Both the position numbers and the translations under genes were made by a program. The notes below the pieces were generated by a model. The model did not search any database, was not told the DNA's origin, and was given only the letters and a program-made list of their open reading frames with translations. A stretch of 64,000 nucleotides of DNA from Methylobacteriaceae bacterium (GTDB taxonomy: Bacteria > Pseudomonadota > Alphaproteobacteria > Rhizobiales > Beijerinckiaceae): contig CANEZL010000004.1 of assembly GCA_947444195.1 (NCBI GenBank), positions 62,001 to 126,000 of the forward strand, read 5' to 3'. Below are positions 27,078 through 34,528 of the stretch, one piece after another (position 1 is the stretch's first letter; each line of letters opens with the position of its first letter).

Positions 27078-27492
27078 ACTCGCCCTTCTCACCGCCGCCG
27101 CCTTCGCGGGCGCGGCCGTCTATGTCAGCCTCGTCGAGCAGCCGGCCCGGCTGCATCTGGCGCCGGGTCCCCTCCTGGCGCAGTGGCAGCCGAGCTACGC
27201 CCGCGCCGCACGGATGCAGGGCGCGCTCGCCCTTCTCGCCACGGCTTTGGGTCTCGCCGCCTGGTACGCGAGCGGCGACGGGCGCTGGCTCGCTGGCGCA
27301 GGCCTCAGCCTCGCGAACTGGCCCTACACACTGCTCGTCCTCCTGCCGACGAACCGCGCCCTGATGGCGATCCCGCCGGAGACGGCAGATGAGAGCGTGC
27401 GCCCTCTCATCCGGCACTGGGGCCGCCTGCATGCCGTCCGCAGCGGGCTCGGGCTCGCCGCCGCGGCGGCCTTCCTCTGGGCCCTGCACTGA
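27064..27492 (+). CDS. DUF1772 family membrane protein
   Basis: 142 residues with four hydrophobic segments. The family signs are YVSLVEQPARLHL near the first helix, WQPSYARAARMQGALAL, NWPYTLLVLLPTNRALM, and the C-terminal RPLIRHWGRLHAVRSGLGLAA. Some DUF1772 proteins are called anthrone-oxygenase-like, but the activity is unproved. It is co-transcribed with the MarR gene, which may regulate it. Confidence 0.82.
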   Translation: MITGELALLTAAAFAGAAVYVSLVEQPARLHLAPGPLLAQWQPSYARAARMQGALALLATALGLAAWYASGDGRWLAGAGLSLANWPYTLLVLLPTNRALMAIPPETADESVRPLIRHWGRLHAVRSGLGLAAAAAFLWALH

Positions 27493-27544
27493 AACGCACC
27501 GGATCTCGGGTCGCGCGGCGCGTTGTGCCCGGCCCGGCGACAGG

Positions 27545-27730
27545 CTATGAAGGCGGCGCGACGGTGCCCCCTCGGGGGTGAAAACGGGAATGCGGTGCGG
27601 GGAAACCCTAAGCCGCGGCTGCCCCCGCAACTGTAAGCGGTGCGTTCCTGCCACGAAGCCACCGGCGAAGGCCGGGAAGGCGGCAGGTGCGAGGATCCGC
27701 GAGCCAGGAGACCTGCCGTCCGGCCCGAAT
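27545..27730 (+). ncRNA. Cobalamin (B12) riboswitch
   Basis: The conserved core is readable: GGGAATGCGGTGCGGGGAAA then CCCTAAGCCGCGGCTGCCCC, then CGCAACTGTAAGCGG, and later the B12 box-like GCGAGCCAGGAGACCTGCC at 27699-27717. It ends about 35 bp before cbtB, whose ribosome-binding region lies in the expression platform. When adenosylcobalamin binds, such elements shut off the genes downstream, here cobalt uptake and the corrin-ring operon. Confidence 0.95.
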
Positions 27731-27762
27731 GCGAACGCCGCCGGTGGGGCGGCCGGAGACCG

Positions 27763-27945
27763 ATGAACATGACGACCGCGACCCAGACGCTGACCGCCAC
27801 CCGCGCCAACGAGCGCTTCGCGGCGATCGCGCTCGCCGCCTTCCTCGGCCTCGGCCTCGTCTTCCTGGCGGGTTTCTCGCCGGCCTCGGCGCTGCACAAC
27901 GCGGCGCACGATTTCCGCCACACCCAGAACTTCCCCTGCCACTGA
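27763..27945 (+). CDS. cbtB: Cobalt transporter subunit CbtB
   Basis: A 60-residue one-helix membrane protein. The helix is at about 20-41 and the C-terminus HNAAHDFRHTQNFPCH is the metal-binding tail typical of CbtB. It is the first gene after the B12 riboswitch and is followed 21 bp later by cbtA, so it is expected to form the CbtAB cobalt importer. Confidence 0.93.
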   Translation: MNMTTATQTLTATRANERFAAIALAAFLGLGLVFLAGFSPASALHNAAHDFRHTQNFPCH

Positions 27946-27966
27946 CCGCCTGAAGCCATCCGCTTC

Positions 27967-28704
27967 ATGATCAGTCGGCTCCTGTCGGCGGCGCTGGCCG
28001 CCGGCTTCCTCGCGGCCGTCGTCGCGACGGCCCTGCAGCTCACCCTGACCTCGCCGCTCATCGTCGAGGCCGAGCGCTACGAGGCGCACGAGGTCCAGGC
28101 CGCCCGCGGCCTGCCGATCGTCCGCGCGCATCTGCACCGGGTCCATGGCGGGCACGATCACGGCGGGGCGCAAGCCGCGCCGGAATGGCAGCCGGGCGCG
28201 GGCCTGCCGCGCATGGCCTTCACGGGGCTCGCCACCCTCGTCGGCGGGGTCGGCTACGCGCTCCTCCTCGGGGCGGTGATGCTGGCGCTCGGCCGCGAGC
28301 CGACGCCGGAGCGGGCGCTGGCCTTCGCGGTCGCGGGCTTCCTCAGCGTGGCGCTCGCCCCCGCCCTCGGCCTGCCGCCGGAACTGCCGGGATCGGAGCA
28401 GGCGCCGCTCGCCACGCGGCAGGCGTGGTGGCTGATGACGGCGGCGGCCACCGGCATGGGGCTCTACCTCATCGCGGTGCGGCGCTCGGGGATCGCCGTC
28501 GTCGGCGGGCTCGTCCTCATCGTGGCGCCCCATCTCGCGGGCGCTCCGGAGGTCGCGGCGGCGAAGTCGGAGCTTCCGGCCGGGCTCGCGGCGCAGTTCG
28601 CCGCCCGCTCGCTGGCCATCGGCTTCGTGTTCTGGGCGGTGATCGGGCTGGCCTATGGCTGGGCCTGGCAGGTCTTCGGCCGCCGGGGCGCCGCCCGTGC
28701 CTGA
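27967..28704 (+). CDS. cbtA: Cobalt transporter subunit CbtA
   Basis: A 245-residue protein with five or six hydrophobic helices. The N-terminus LLSAALAAGFLAAVVATALQ is the first helix, followed by a periplasmic His-rich loop (RAHLHRVHGGHDHGG) that could collect cobalt. GFLSVALAPALGLPPELPG and RQAWWLMTAAATGMGLYLIA are CbtA family blocks. The last 8 bp overlap the DUF1636 gene. Cobalt is inferred from the riboswitch, CbtB and the cob genes. Confidence 0.92.
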   Translation: MISRLLSAALAAGFLAAVVATALQLTLTSPLIVEAERYEAHEVQAARGLPIVRAHLHRVHGGHDHGGAQAAPEWQPGAGLPRMAFTGLATLVGGVGYALLLGAVMLALGREPTPERALAFAVAGFLSVALAPALGLPPELPGSEQAPLATRQAWWLMTAAATGMGLYLIAVRRSGIAVVGGLVLIVAPHLAGAPEVAAAKSELPAGLAAQFAARSLAIGFVFWAVIGLAYGWAWQVFGRRGAARA

Positions 28705-29074
28705 AACGATCCTCTACGTCTGCACCACCTGCCGCGCGGCCGCCGATCCCGCGGAGGCGCCCCGCGCCGGCGCGCGCCTCCTCGACGCGCTCCGGGCCGA
28801 GCGCGACCGGCGGGCGAGCGGGCTCCGCATCGAGGGGGCCGAGTGCCTCTCGGTCTGCAAGCGGCCCTGCACCGTCGCGGTCGCGAGCCCCGGCCGCTGG
28901 ACCTACGTCTACGGCGACCTCGATCCCGAGGCCGCCGCCGCGACCATCCTCGACGGGCTCGACGGCTACGCGCAGACGCCGGACGGCCTCGTGCCCTGGC
29001 GCGCGCGGCCCGAGGCCTTCCGCAAGGGCGTCGTCGCCCGCATCCCCCCGTTTCCCGCCCCCGACGCGGGCTGA
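28697..29074 (+). CDS. DUF1636 family metal-binding protein
   Basis: 125 residues from a GTG at 28697 that overlaps the cbtA stop. Cysteines are in LYVCTTCRAA (CxxC) and GAECLSVCKRPCTVAV (Cx3C and Cx3C), resembling a thioredoxin-like [2Fe-2S] ferredoxin fold. DUF1636 genes commonly sit beside cbtAB and cobW, so a role in cobalt handling or in the cobaltochelatase step is likely, but the function is not known. Confidence 0.88.
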   Translation: MPETILYVCTTCRAAADPAEAPRAGARLLDALRAERDRRASGLRIEGAECLSVCKRPCTVAVASPGRWTYVYGDLDPEAAAATILDGLDGYAQTPDGLVPWRARPEAFRKGVVARIPPFPAPDAG

Positions 29075-29086
29075 GAGGCACCGTTC

Positions 29087-30121
29087 ATGACCATCGTGCA
29101 GAAAGTGCCGTGCACCATCGTCACCGGCTTCCTCGGCGCCGGCAAGACCACGCTGGTGCGCCACGTGATCGAGAACGCGAAGGGCCGCCGCCTCGCCATC
29201 CTCGTCAACGAGTTCGGCGATGTCGGCTTCGACAAGTCGTTCCTGGCCGCCTGCGGCGTCGAGGGCTGCACCGAGGACGCCATCGTGGAACTGCCGAACG
29301 GCTGCATCTGCTGCACGGTGGCCGACGATTTCGTGCCGGCCCTGACCACGCTCCTCGACCGGCCGGACCCGCCGGAGCACATCCTGATCGAGACCTCGGG
29401 GCTCGCCCTCCCCAAGCCCCTGGTCCAGGCCTTCCAGTGGCCGGCGATCCGCGGCCGCGTCACCGTCGACGGTGTCGTGGCGGTGGTGGACGGCCCGGCG
29501 GTGGCCTCGGGCGCCTTCGCGGACGACCCGGAGGCTTCGGCCGCCCAGCGCGCCGCGGACGCGGCCGTCGATCACGACAACCCGCTCGAGGAGGTGTTCG
29601 AGGACCAGCTCCTCTGCGCCGACCTCGTGGTGCTCAACAAGTCCGACCTCATCGATGCCGAGACCCGCGCCCGCGTGCGCGCCGAGGTGGAGGCGCACCT
29701 GCCCCGCGCCGTGAAGGTGGTGGAGACGGAGAACGGCGCCATCGATCCGCGCGTGCTGCTCGGGCTCGCGGCGGCGGCCGAGGACGATCTGGACGCCCGC
29801 CCCTCCCATCACGGCGCGGGCGAGGACCACGACCACGACGATTTCGACACCGTGGCGCTGCCCGTGCGCCCGGCGGTGACGCCGGCCGATCTCGCCGCCC
29901 GCGTCGAGCGGGCGGCCGAGACCGAGGGCGTCCTGCGCATCAAGGGCTTCGCCGAGGTCGAGGGCAAGCCGATGCGCCTCGTGGTCCAGGGCGTCGGCCG
30001 GCGCGTCAGCCACCATTTCGACCGGCCCTGGCGGGCGGGCGAGGCCCGCGACGGCACCCTGGTGGTGATCGGCCTGAAGGGTTTCGACCGGGACGCGGTC
30101 GCCGCCGCGCTCGCCGGTTAG
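29087..30121 (+). CDS. cobW: Cobalamin biosynthesis protein CobW (G3E GTPase metallochaperone)
   Basis: 344 residues. P-loop TGFLGAGKTTLVRHVIE, metal-binding NGCICCTVADDF (CxCC), guanine-specificity VVLNKSDLID, and a His/Asp-rich stretch HHGAGEDHDHDDFD (about 243-256) before the C-terminal CobW_C domain. CobW proteins are believed to deliver Co(II) to the CobNST chelatase. Its place after CbtAB and before cobN fits. Starts 12 bp after DUF1636. Confidence 0.95.
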   Translation: MTIVQKVPCTIVTGFLGAGKTTLVRHVIENAKGRRLAILVNEFGDVGFDKSFLAACGVEGCTEDAIVELPNGCICCTVADDFVPALTTLLDRPDPPEHILIETSGLALPKPLVQAFQWPAIRGRVTVDGVVAVVDGPAVASGAFADDPEASAAQRAADAAVDHDNPLEEVFEDQLLCADLVVLNKSDLIDAETRARVRAEVEAHLPRAVKVVETENGAIDPRVLLGLAAAAEDDLDARPSHHGAGEDHDHDDFDTVALPVRPAVTPADLAARVERAAETEGVLRIKGFAEVEGKPMRLVVQGVGRRVSHHFDRPWRAGEARDGTLVVIGLKGFDRDAVAAALAG

Positions 30122-30162
30122 GCGACGCGCGGGCTCCGGCGTACACTCCCGGCGAGGTGTAT

Positions 30163-30774
30163 ATGCTCGACCGCCGACCCGAACCGATGAGCGTCGCAGC
30201 CTTCTTCGCTTGGCAGGAGGCTCAGGCGGAGCGCTATGAGCTCGTGGACGGCGTGCCGGTGCGGATGATGGCCGGCGCCCGCAACGTCCACGACGACATC
30301 GTGGTGAACCTCGTCGCGACGCTGCGGACGCAGTTGCGCGGGAGCGGCTGCCGGGTCTTCACACGGGATGGTGCCATCATCGCTGGACCGGATCAGGTTC
30401 GCCGCCCGGATGTCGGAGTGGCGTGCGGCGCGAGGGATCCGGATCGCGCCTGGGCTGCGGACCCACGCCTCGTGATCGAGGTGATGGCGTCGCGCGTGAG
30501 CGAGGATGACGCGTTCCGGAAGCTCGACGTCTATCAGCGTACAGCCGGAATCGTGGACGTCCTCTTGATCGAACCGAACGTCCCAGCGGTCCTACTCTGG
30601 ACGCGTGACGCGGCCGGGGGATGGATCATGGGTGGCGTAGACGGGCTCGACGCGAGCATTCGGCTGACAAGCATCGATCTCGTGCTGCCTCTAGCGGCGA
30701 TTTTCGACGGTGTTATCTTCCCCGAGCGTCCCTGGGAAGTGGTCGCGGAACCCGCAAGCGATCTCAAGACCTGA
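30163..30774 (+). CDS. Uma2-family (DUF820) putative endonuclease
   Basis: A 203-residue PD-(D/E)xK-fold protein. ERYELVDGVPVRMM is the first block, PDVGVACG carries the Asp, and PRLVIEVMASRVSEDDAFRKLDVYQR gives the ExV and K residues of the Uma2 family. The biological role of Uma2 proteins is unknown. It lies between cobW and cobN, one base from the cobN start, so it is part of the riboswitch operon. Its base composition is visibly less GC-rich than its neighbours, hinting at later arrival. An in-frame GTG sits 6 bp before the ATG. Confidence 0.85.
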   Translation: MLDRRPEPMSVAAFFAWQEAQAERYELVDGVPVRMMAGARNVHDDIVVNLVATLRTQLRGSGCRVFTRDGAIIAGPDQVRRPDVGVACGARDPDRAWAADPRLVIEVMASRVSEDDAFRKLDVYQRTAGIVDVLLIEPNVPAVLLWTRDAAGGWIMGGVDGLDASIRLTSIDLVLPLAAIFDGVIFPERPWEVVAEPASDLKT

Positions 30775-30775
30775 G

Positions 30776-33700
30776 ATGCACCTCGTCCGCATCGATACGG
30801 TTTCCCTCGACGAGGGCGAGACGGCGGTGGATCTGGGCCAGGAGCCCGGCGACATCGTCGTGCTCTCCTTCACCGATTCGGACCTCGCCGGGATCGCCGA
30901 TGCGCACGCGGCCGACGGCGGCCTGCCGAGCCTCCGCCTCGCCAAGCTCGCGCGCCTGCGCCACCCGCTCTCCGTCGATCTCTACGTCGACAAGGTGGTG
31001 GCCCACGCGAAGGTGGTGCTGATCCGCTGCCTCGGCGGCCTCGACTACTGGCGCTACGGCATCGAGCGCTGCGCCGAGGCCGCGCGGGCGCACGGGGTCA
31101 AGCTCGTGCTCATCCCCGGCGACGACCGGCCGGATCCGCGCCTCGACGCCTACGCCACGGCCCCCGACCTCGTCCCCGTCTGCGACGCCTATGTCCGGGC
31201 CGGCGGCCGGGACAATCTCCGGCAGATGCTGCGCCGGCTCGCCGCCGAGATCGGCTGGCCCGTCGCGGCCGAGCCGCCCCGCCCGCTGCCGCGGGGCTTC
31301 GCCTGCTGCCCCGGCTGCGGCCCGGTGAGTCCGGAGACGGCGCTCGCGGCCGGCCGGTCGGGCACCTTCCCGGAGGCGCCGCACGTCCTCGTGCTGGTCT
31401 ACCGCTCGGCGGCGCTCGGCAACGATCTCGCGCCGGCCGCCGCGCTGACGGCGGCGCTCGGCGCGCGCGGCCTTGATACGCTGGTGATGGCCGTCTCCAG
31501 CCTGAAGGACCCGGAAGCCGTGGCGGCTGTCCGCGCCGCGATCGCCCGGCGCCGGCCCGATCTTGTGGTGGCCGCCACCGCCTTCGCCGCCCGCGAGGAT
31601 GCGGGCTTCGTGCTCGATGCCGCCGATTGCCCGGTGCTCCAGGCCTACACCCTCGGCTCGGCGCAGGAGGCCTGGGCGGATTCCGCCCGCGGGATGAGCG
31701 CGGCCGACCTCGCCATGCAGGTGGCGCTTCCCGAGTTCGACGGGCGGCTCGCCGGCTTCCCGATCTCATTCAAGGCGGAGAGCCCGGAGGTCGCGGGCTT
31801 CTCCGAGCGCCGCGCCGTGCCCTACCCCCCCGGCATCGCGGCGCTTGCCGACCGGGCCGCCGCCTGGATCCGCCTCGCCCGCCTGCCCCGCGCCGCGCGC
31901 CGCCTCGCCCTGGTGCTCTCGGACTACCCCGCCCGCGGCGGCCGAGCTGGCTTCGCGGTGGGCCTCGACACGCCGGAGAGCGCGCGGGCCATCGCCGCCG
32001 ACCTCGCCGCCGCCGGCTACGCGGTGGGCGCCCTGCCGGACGGGCCGGCCCTGATGCGGGCGCTCACGGCGGGCGAGGCGGGCTTCGCGGTGAGTCTGTC
32101 GGATTACAACGCGTGGTTCGCCGGCCTGCCGGACGCGGCGCGCGCGGCGCTGACCGAGCGCTGGGGCGTGCCGGAAGCGGATCCGCAGTGCCGGGACGGG
32201 GCGTTCCGGTTCCGGGCGGTCCAGGCCATGCCCGCCGCCGACGAGGGGCGGACGGCGCCGATCCCGGATGCGGCGCGGGTCCCCTCTCCTGTCCGGGAGA
32301 GGGACAGGGTGAGGGCCGAGAATTTTACGGACGAGGCCGAGTCGGAGACGCGGCACCGGCGCGACATCTCTAGAGCTTTCTCCTCCCTCACCCGAACGGG
32401 CTACCGTATTCACACATCTCGGGCGGTCGTGCCCGCGCACTCCCTCCCCCCTCTGCGGGGGAGGGTGCCGAGCGCAGCGAGGCGGGAGAGGGGAGCCCGG
32501 CTGCCGAGAGAGGCCCGGCGGCGATGCCGCGCGGGGGCCTGCACCGTCGCACCCCTCTCCCGACCCCTGCTGACGCAGGGGCCACCCTCCCCCGCAGAGG
32601 GGGGAGGGAGCGCGCGCGGCACCGTGCGTTGTGCGAATCCTGTAGCCCGAACGGGCGAGGGCGCGGGGCGCGGGGGACTGAGCATCTTCCTCCAGCCCGA
32701 CCGGGGCCGGGCGGGCGACCGCAAGGCCGGCTATCACGACCCCGACGAGCCCCCGACCCACGCCTATCTCGCCTTCCATCTCGGGCTCCGGGAGGGCTTC
32801 GACGCCCTGGTTCATCTGGGCACCCACGGCACCACCGAGTGGCTGCCGGGCAAGGCGGTGGCGCTGGCGCCCGCCTGCTGGCCGGCCCTCGCCGTCGGGC
32901 CGCTGCCCGTTATCTACCCCTTCATCGTCGACGATCCGGGCGAGGCCGCGCCCCTGAAACGGCGGCTCGGCGGGATCGCGCTCGGCCATCTCACCCCCGA
33001 GATCCAGCGGGGCGGGCGCGAGCCCGAGACCATGCGCCTGCGCGAGCAGGTGGAGGAGTATTCCGCGGCGAGCCTCCTCGATCCGCGCCGGGCCGGGCTC
33101 ATCGCCCGCGCGATCCTCGACGAGGCCGAGGCGCTGGGGCACCTCGCGGGCGCCGGCATCGCGCCGGACACGCCGATGCCCGAGGCGCTGGCCGCGCTCG
33201 ACGCGCATCTCTGCGATCTCGGCGAGACCGCCTTCCGCGACGGGCTCCACGTCTTCGGCCGGGCGCCGGACGAGGCCGCGCCGCTCCGCCGCGCGAGCGC
33301 GGACGCGGAGGCCAGCGCGCTCATCGCCGCCCTCGACGGGCGTTTCGTGCGGCCCGGCCCGTCGGGTTCGCCGTCGCGCGGCCGCACCGACGTGCTGCCC
33401 ACGGGGCGCAACCTCACCACCCTCGATCCCCGCGCCATCCCGACGCGGGCCGCGGCCCAGCTCGGCGCGAAGGCGGCGGACGCCGTGGTGACCCGCTACC
33501 TGCAGGACGAGGGCATCTACCCCGAGCGCGTGGTGATGGACCTCTGGGCCTCGCCGGCGCTGCGCACCGGCGGCGAGGACGTGGCCCACGCCCTCCACCT
33601 GATGGGCGTGCGCCCCCTCTGGGACCACGCCTCCACCCGCGTCACCGGCTTCGAGGTGCTGCCGCCCGCCCTCCTCGGGCGCCCGCGCATCGACGTGACG

Positions 33701-34528
33701 GTGCGCGTCTCCGGGGCCTTCCGCGACACCTTCCCGGATACGCTGGCCCTGATCGACCGGGCCGCCCGCGCCGTGGCGCTCCGCGAGGAGGAGGACGCGG
33801 ACAACCCGCTCGCCGCCGCACGGCGGCGCGGCGAGGACCCCGCCCGCGTCTTCGGCGCCGCCCCCGGCCGCTACGGCGCCGGCGCGGCCGGGACGGCGCT
33901 GGACGGCGCCTGGGCCGAGCGCAGCGATCTCGGCCGGGCCTATCTCGCGGCCACCGACCATGCCTACGGCGACACGGCCGGCGTCTCCGCCGGCTTCGCC
34001 GAGCGGGTGGCGCGGGCGGACGCCTATCTCCACGCCTTCGACGTGGCCGAGCGCGACCTCCTCGACGGGGACGCCGCCGCCGACGCCATGGGCGGGTTCG
34101 CCGCCGCCGCCGGCCTGACCGGCGCGCGTCCCACGCTCTACAGCCTCGACGTCAGCACGCCTGAGCGCCCGAAGGCGCGCACGGCCCGCGCCGACATCGC
34201 CCGCCTGATCCGGGCGCGGCTGGCGGCGCCCGCCTGGATCGCGGCCCAGCTTCGCCACGGCCATCGCGGCGCGCAGGAACTGGCGCAGGGGATCGACGCG
34301 GTCTTCGTGCTGGCCGCCACCACCGACGCGGTCGCGCACGCCGATCTCGACCGGCTCTACGGCGCCTGGATCGCGGACCTCGCCGTGTTCGAGGCCCTGC
34401 GCGCGGCCAATCCGGAGGCGGCCCGCGCCATCCTGGAGCGGTTCGACGACCTGCGGGCGCGGGGCCTCTGGCAGACCCGGCGCAACGCCATGCCCGCCGA
34501 CGCGCTCCTGGCGTCGGCCGCCGAATGA
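30776..34528 (+). CDS. cobN: Cobaltochelatase subunit CobN, with an in-frame repeat-derived insertion
   Basis: 1250 residues, the large subunit of the ATP-dependent aerobic cobaltochelatase acting on hydrogenobyrinic acid a,c-diamide with CobS and CobT. Family blocks include KVVLIRCLGGLDYWRYGIE, YHDPDEPPTHAYLAFH, VHLGTHGTTEWLPGKAVAL, and TRVTGFEVLPP near residue 960. Residues about 484-633 are not CobN sequence: they are encoded by an about 450-bp repeat insertion between CRDGAFRFRAVQ and LSIFLQPDRG, which join normally in relatives. The frame remains open. ATGA overlap with cobG. Uma2 ends just upstream. Confidence 0.93.
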   Translation: MHLVRIDTVSLDEGETAVDLGQEPGDIVVLSFTDSDLAGIADAHAADGGLPSLRLAKLARLRHPLSVDLYVDKVVAHAKVVLIRCLGGLDYWRYGIERCAEAARAHGVKLVLIPGDDRPDPRLDAYATAPDLVPVCDAYVRAGGRDNLRQMLRRLAAEIGWPVAAEPPRPLPRGFACCPGCGPVSPETALAAGRSGTFPEAPHVLVLVYRSAALGNDLAPAAALTAALGARGLDTLVMAVSSLKDPEAVAAVRAAIARRRPDLVVAATAFAAREDAGFVLDAADCPVLQAYTLGSAQEAWADSARGMSAADLAMQVALPEFDGRLAGFPISFKAESPEVAGFSERRAVPYPPGIAALADRAAAWIRLARLPRAARRLALVLSDYPARGGRAGFAVGLDTPESARAIAADLAAAGYAVGALPDGPALMRALTAGEAGFAVSLSDYNAWFAGLPDAARAALTERWGVPEADPQCRDGAFRFRAVQAMPAADEGRTAPIPDAARVPSPVRERDRVRAENFTDEAESETRHRRDISRAFSSLTRTGYRIHTSRAVVPAHSLPPLRGRVPSAARRERGARLPREARRRCRAGACTVAPLSRPLLTQGPPSPAEGGGSARGTVRCANPVARTGEGAGRGGLSIFLQPDRGRAGDRKAGYHDPDEPPTHAYLAFHLGLREGFDALVHLGTHGTTEWLPGKAVALAPACWPALAVGPLPVIYPFIVDDPGEAAPLKRRLGGIALGHLTPEIQRGGREPETMRLREQVEEYSAASLLDPRRAGLIARAILDEAEALGHLAGAGIAPDTPMPEALAALDAHLCDLGETAFRDGLHVFGRAPDEAAPLRRASADAEASALIAALDGRFVRPGPSGSPSRGRTDVLPTGRNLTTLDPRAIPTRAAAQLGAKAADAVVTRYLQDEGIYPERVVMDLWASPALRTGGEDVAHALHLMGVRPLWDHASTRVTGFEVLPPALLGRPRIDVTVRVSGAFRDTFPDTLALIDRAARAVALREEEDADNPLAAARRRGEDPARVFGAAPGRYGAGAAGTALDGAWAERSDLGRAYLAATDHAYGDTAGVSAGFAERVARADAYLHAFDVAERDLLDGDAAADAMGGFAAAAGLTGARPTLYSLDVSTPERPKARTARADIARLIRARLAAPAWIAAQLRHGHRGAQELAQGIDAVFVLAATTDAVAHADLDRLYGAWIADLAVFEALRAANPEAARAILERFDDLRARGLWQTRRNAMPADALLASAAE
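32224..32673. repeat. Palindromic repeat insertion inside cobN (copy C of the dispersed element)
   Basis: About 450 bp, a multiple of three. The left part (32276-32320) is a type-2 palindrome: CCCCTCTCC, GGGAGAGGGACAGGGTGAGG. From 32403 it matches the intergenic copy at 3901 with few changes, with core 32440-32609. The end (32610-32670, with GTAGCCCGAACGGGCGAGGG) resembles the flank at about 38610-38640. In the cobN frame the core reads LPPLRGRVPSAARRERG and PLLTQGPPSPAEGGGSARG. Boundaries are estimated from where CobN-like sequence stops and resumes. Confidence 0.85.
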
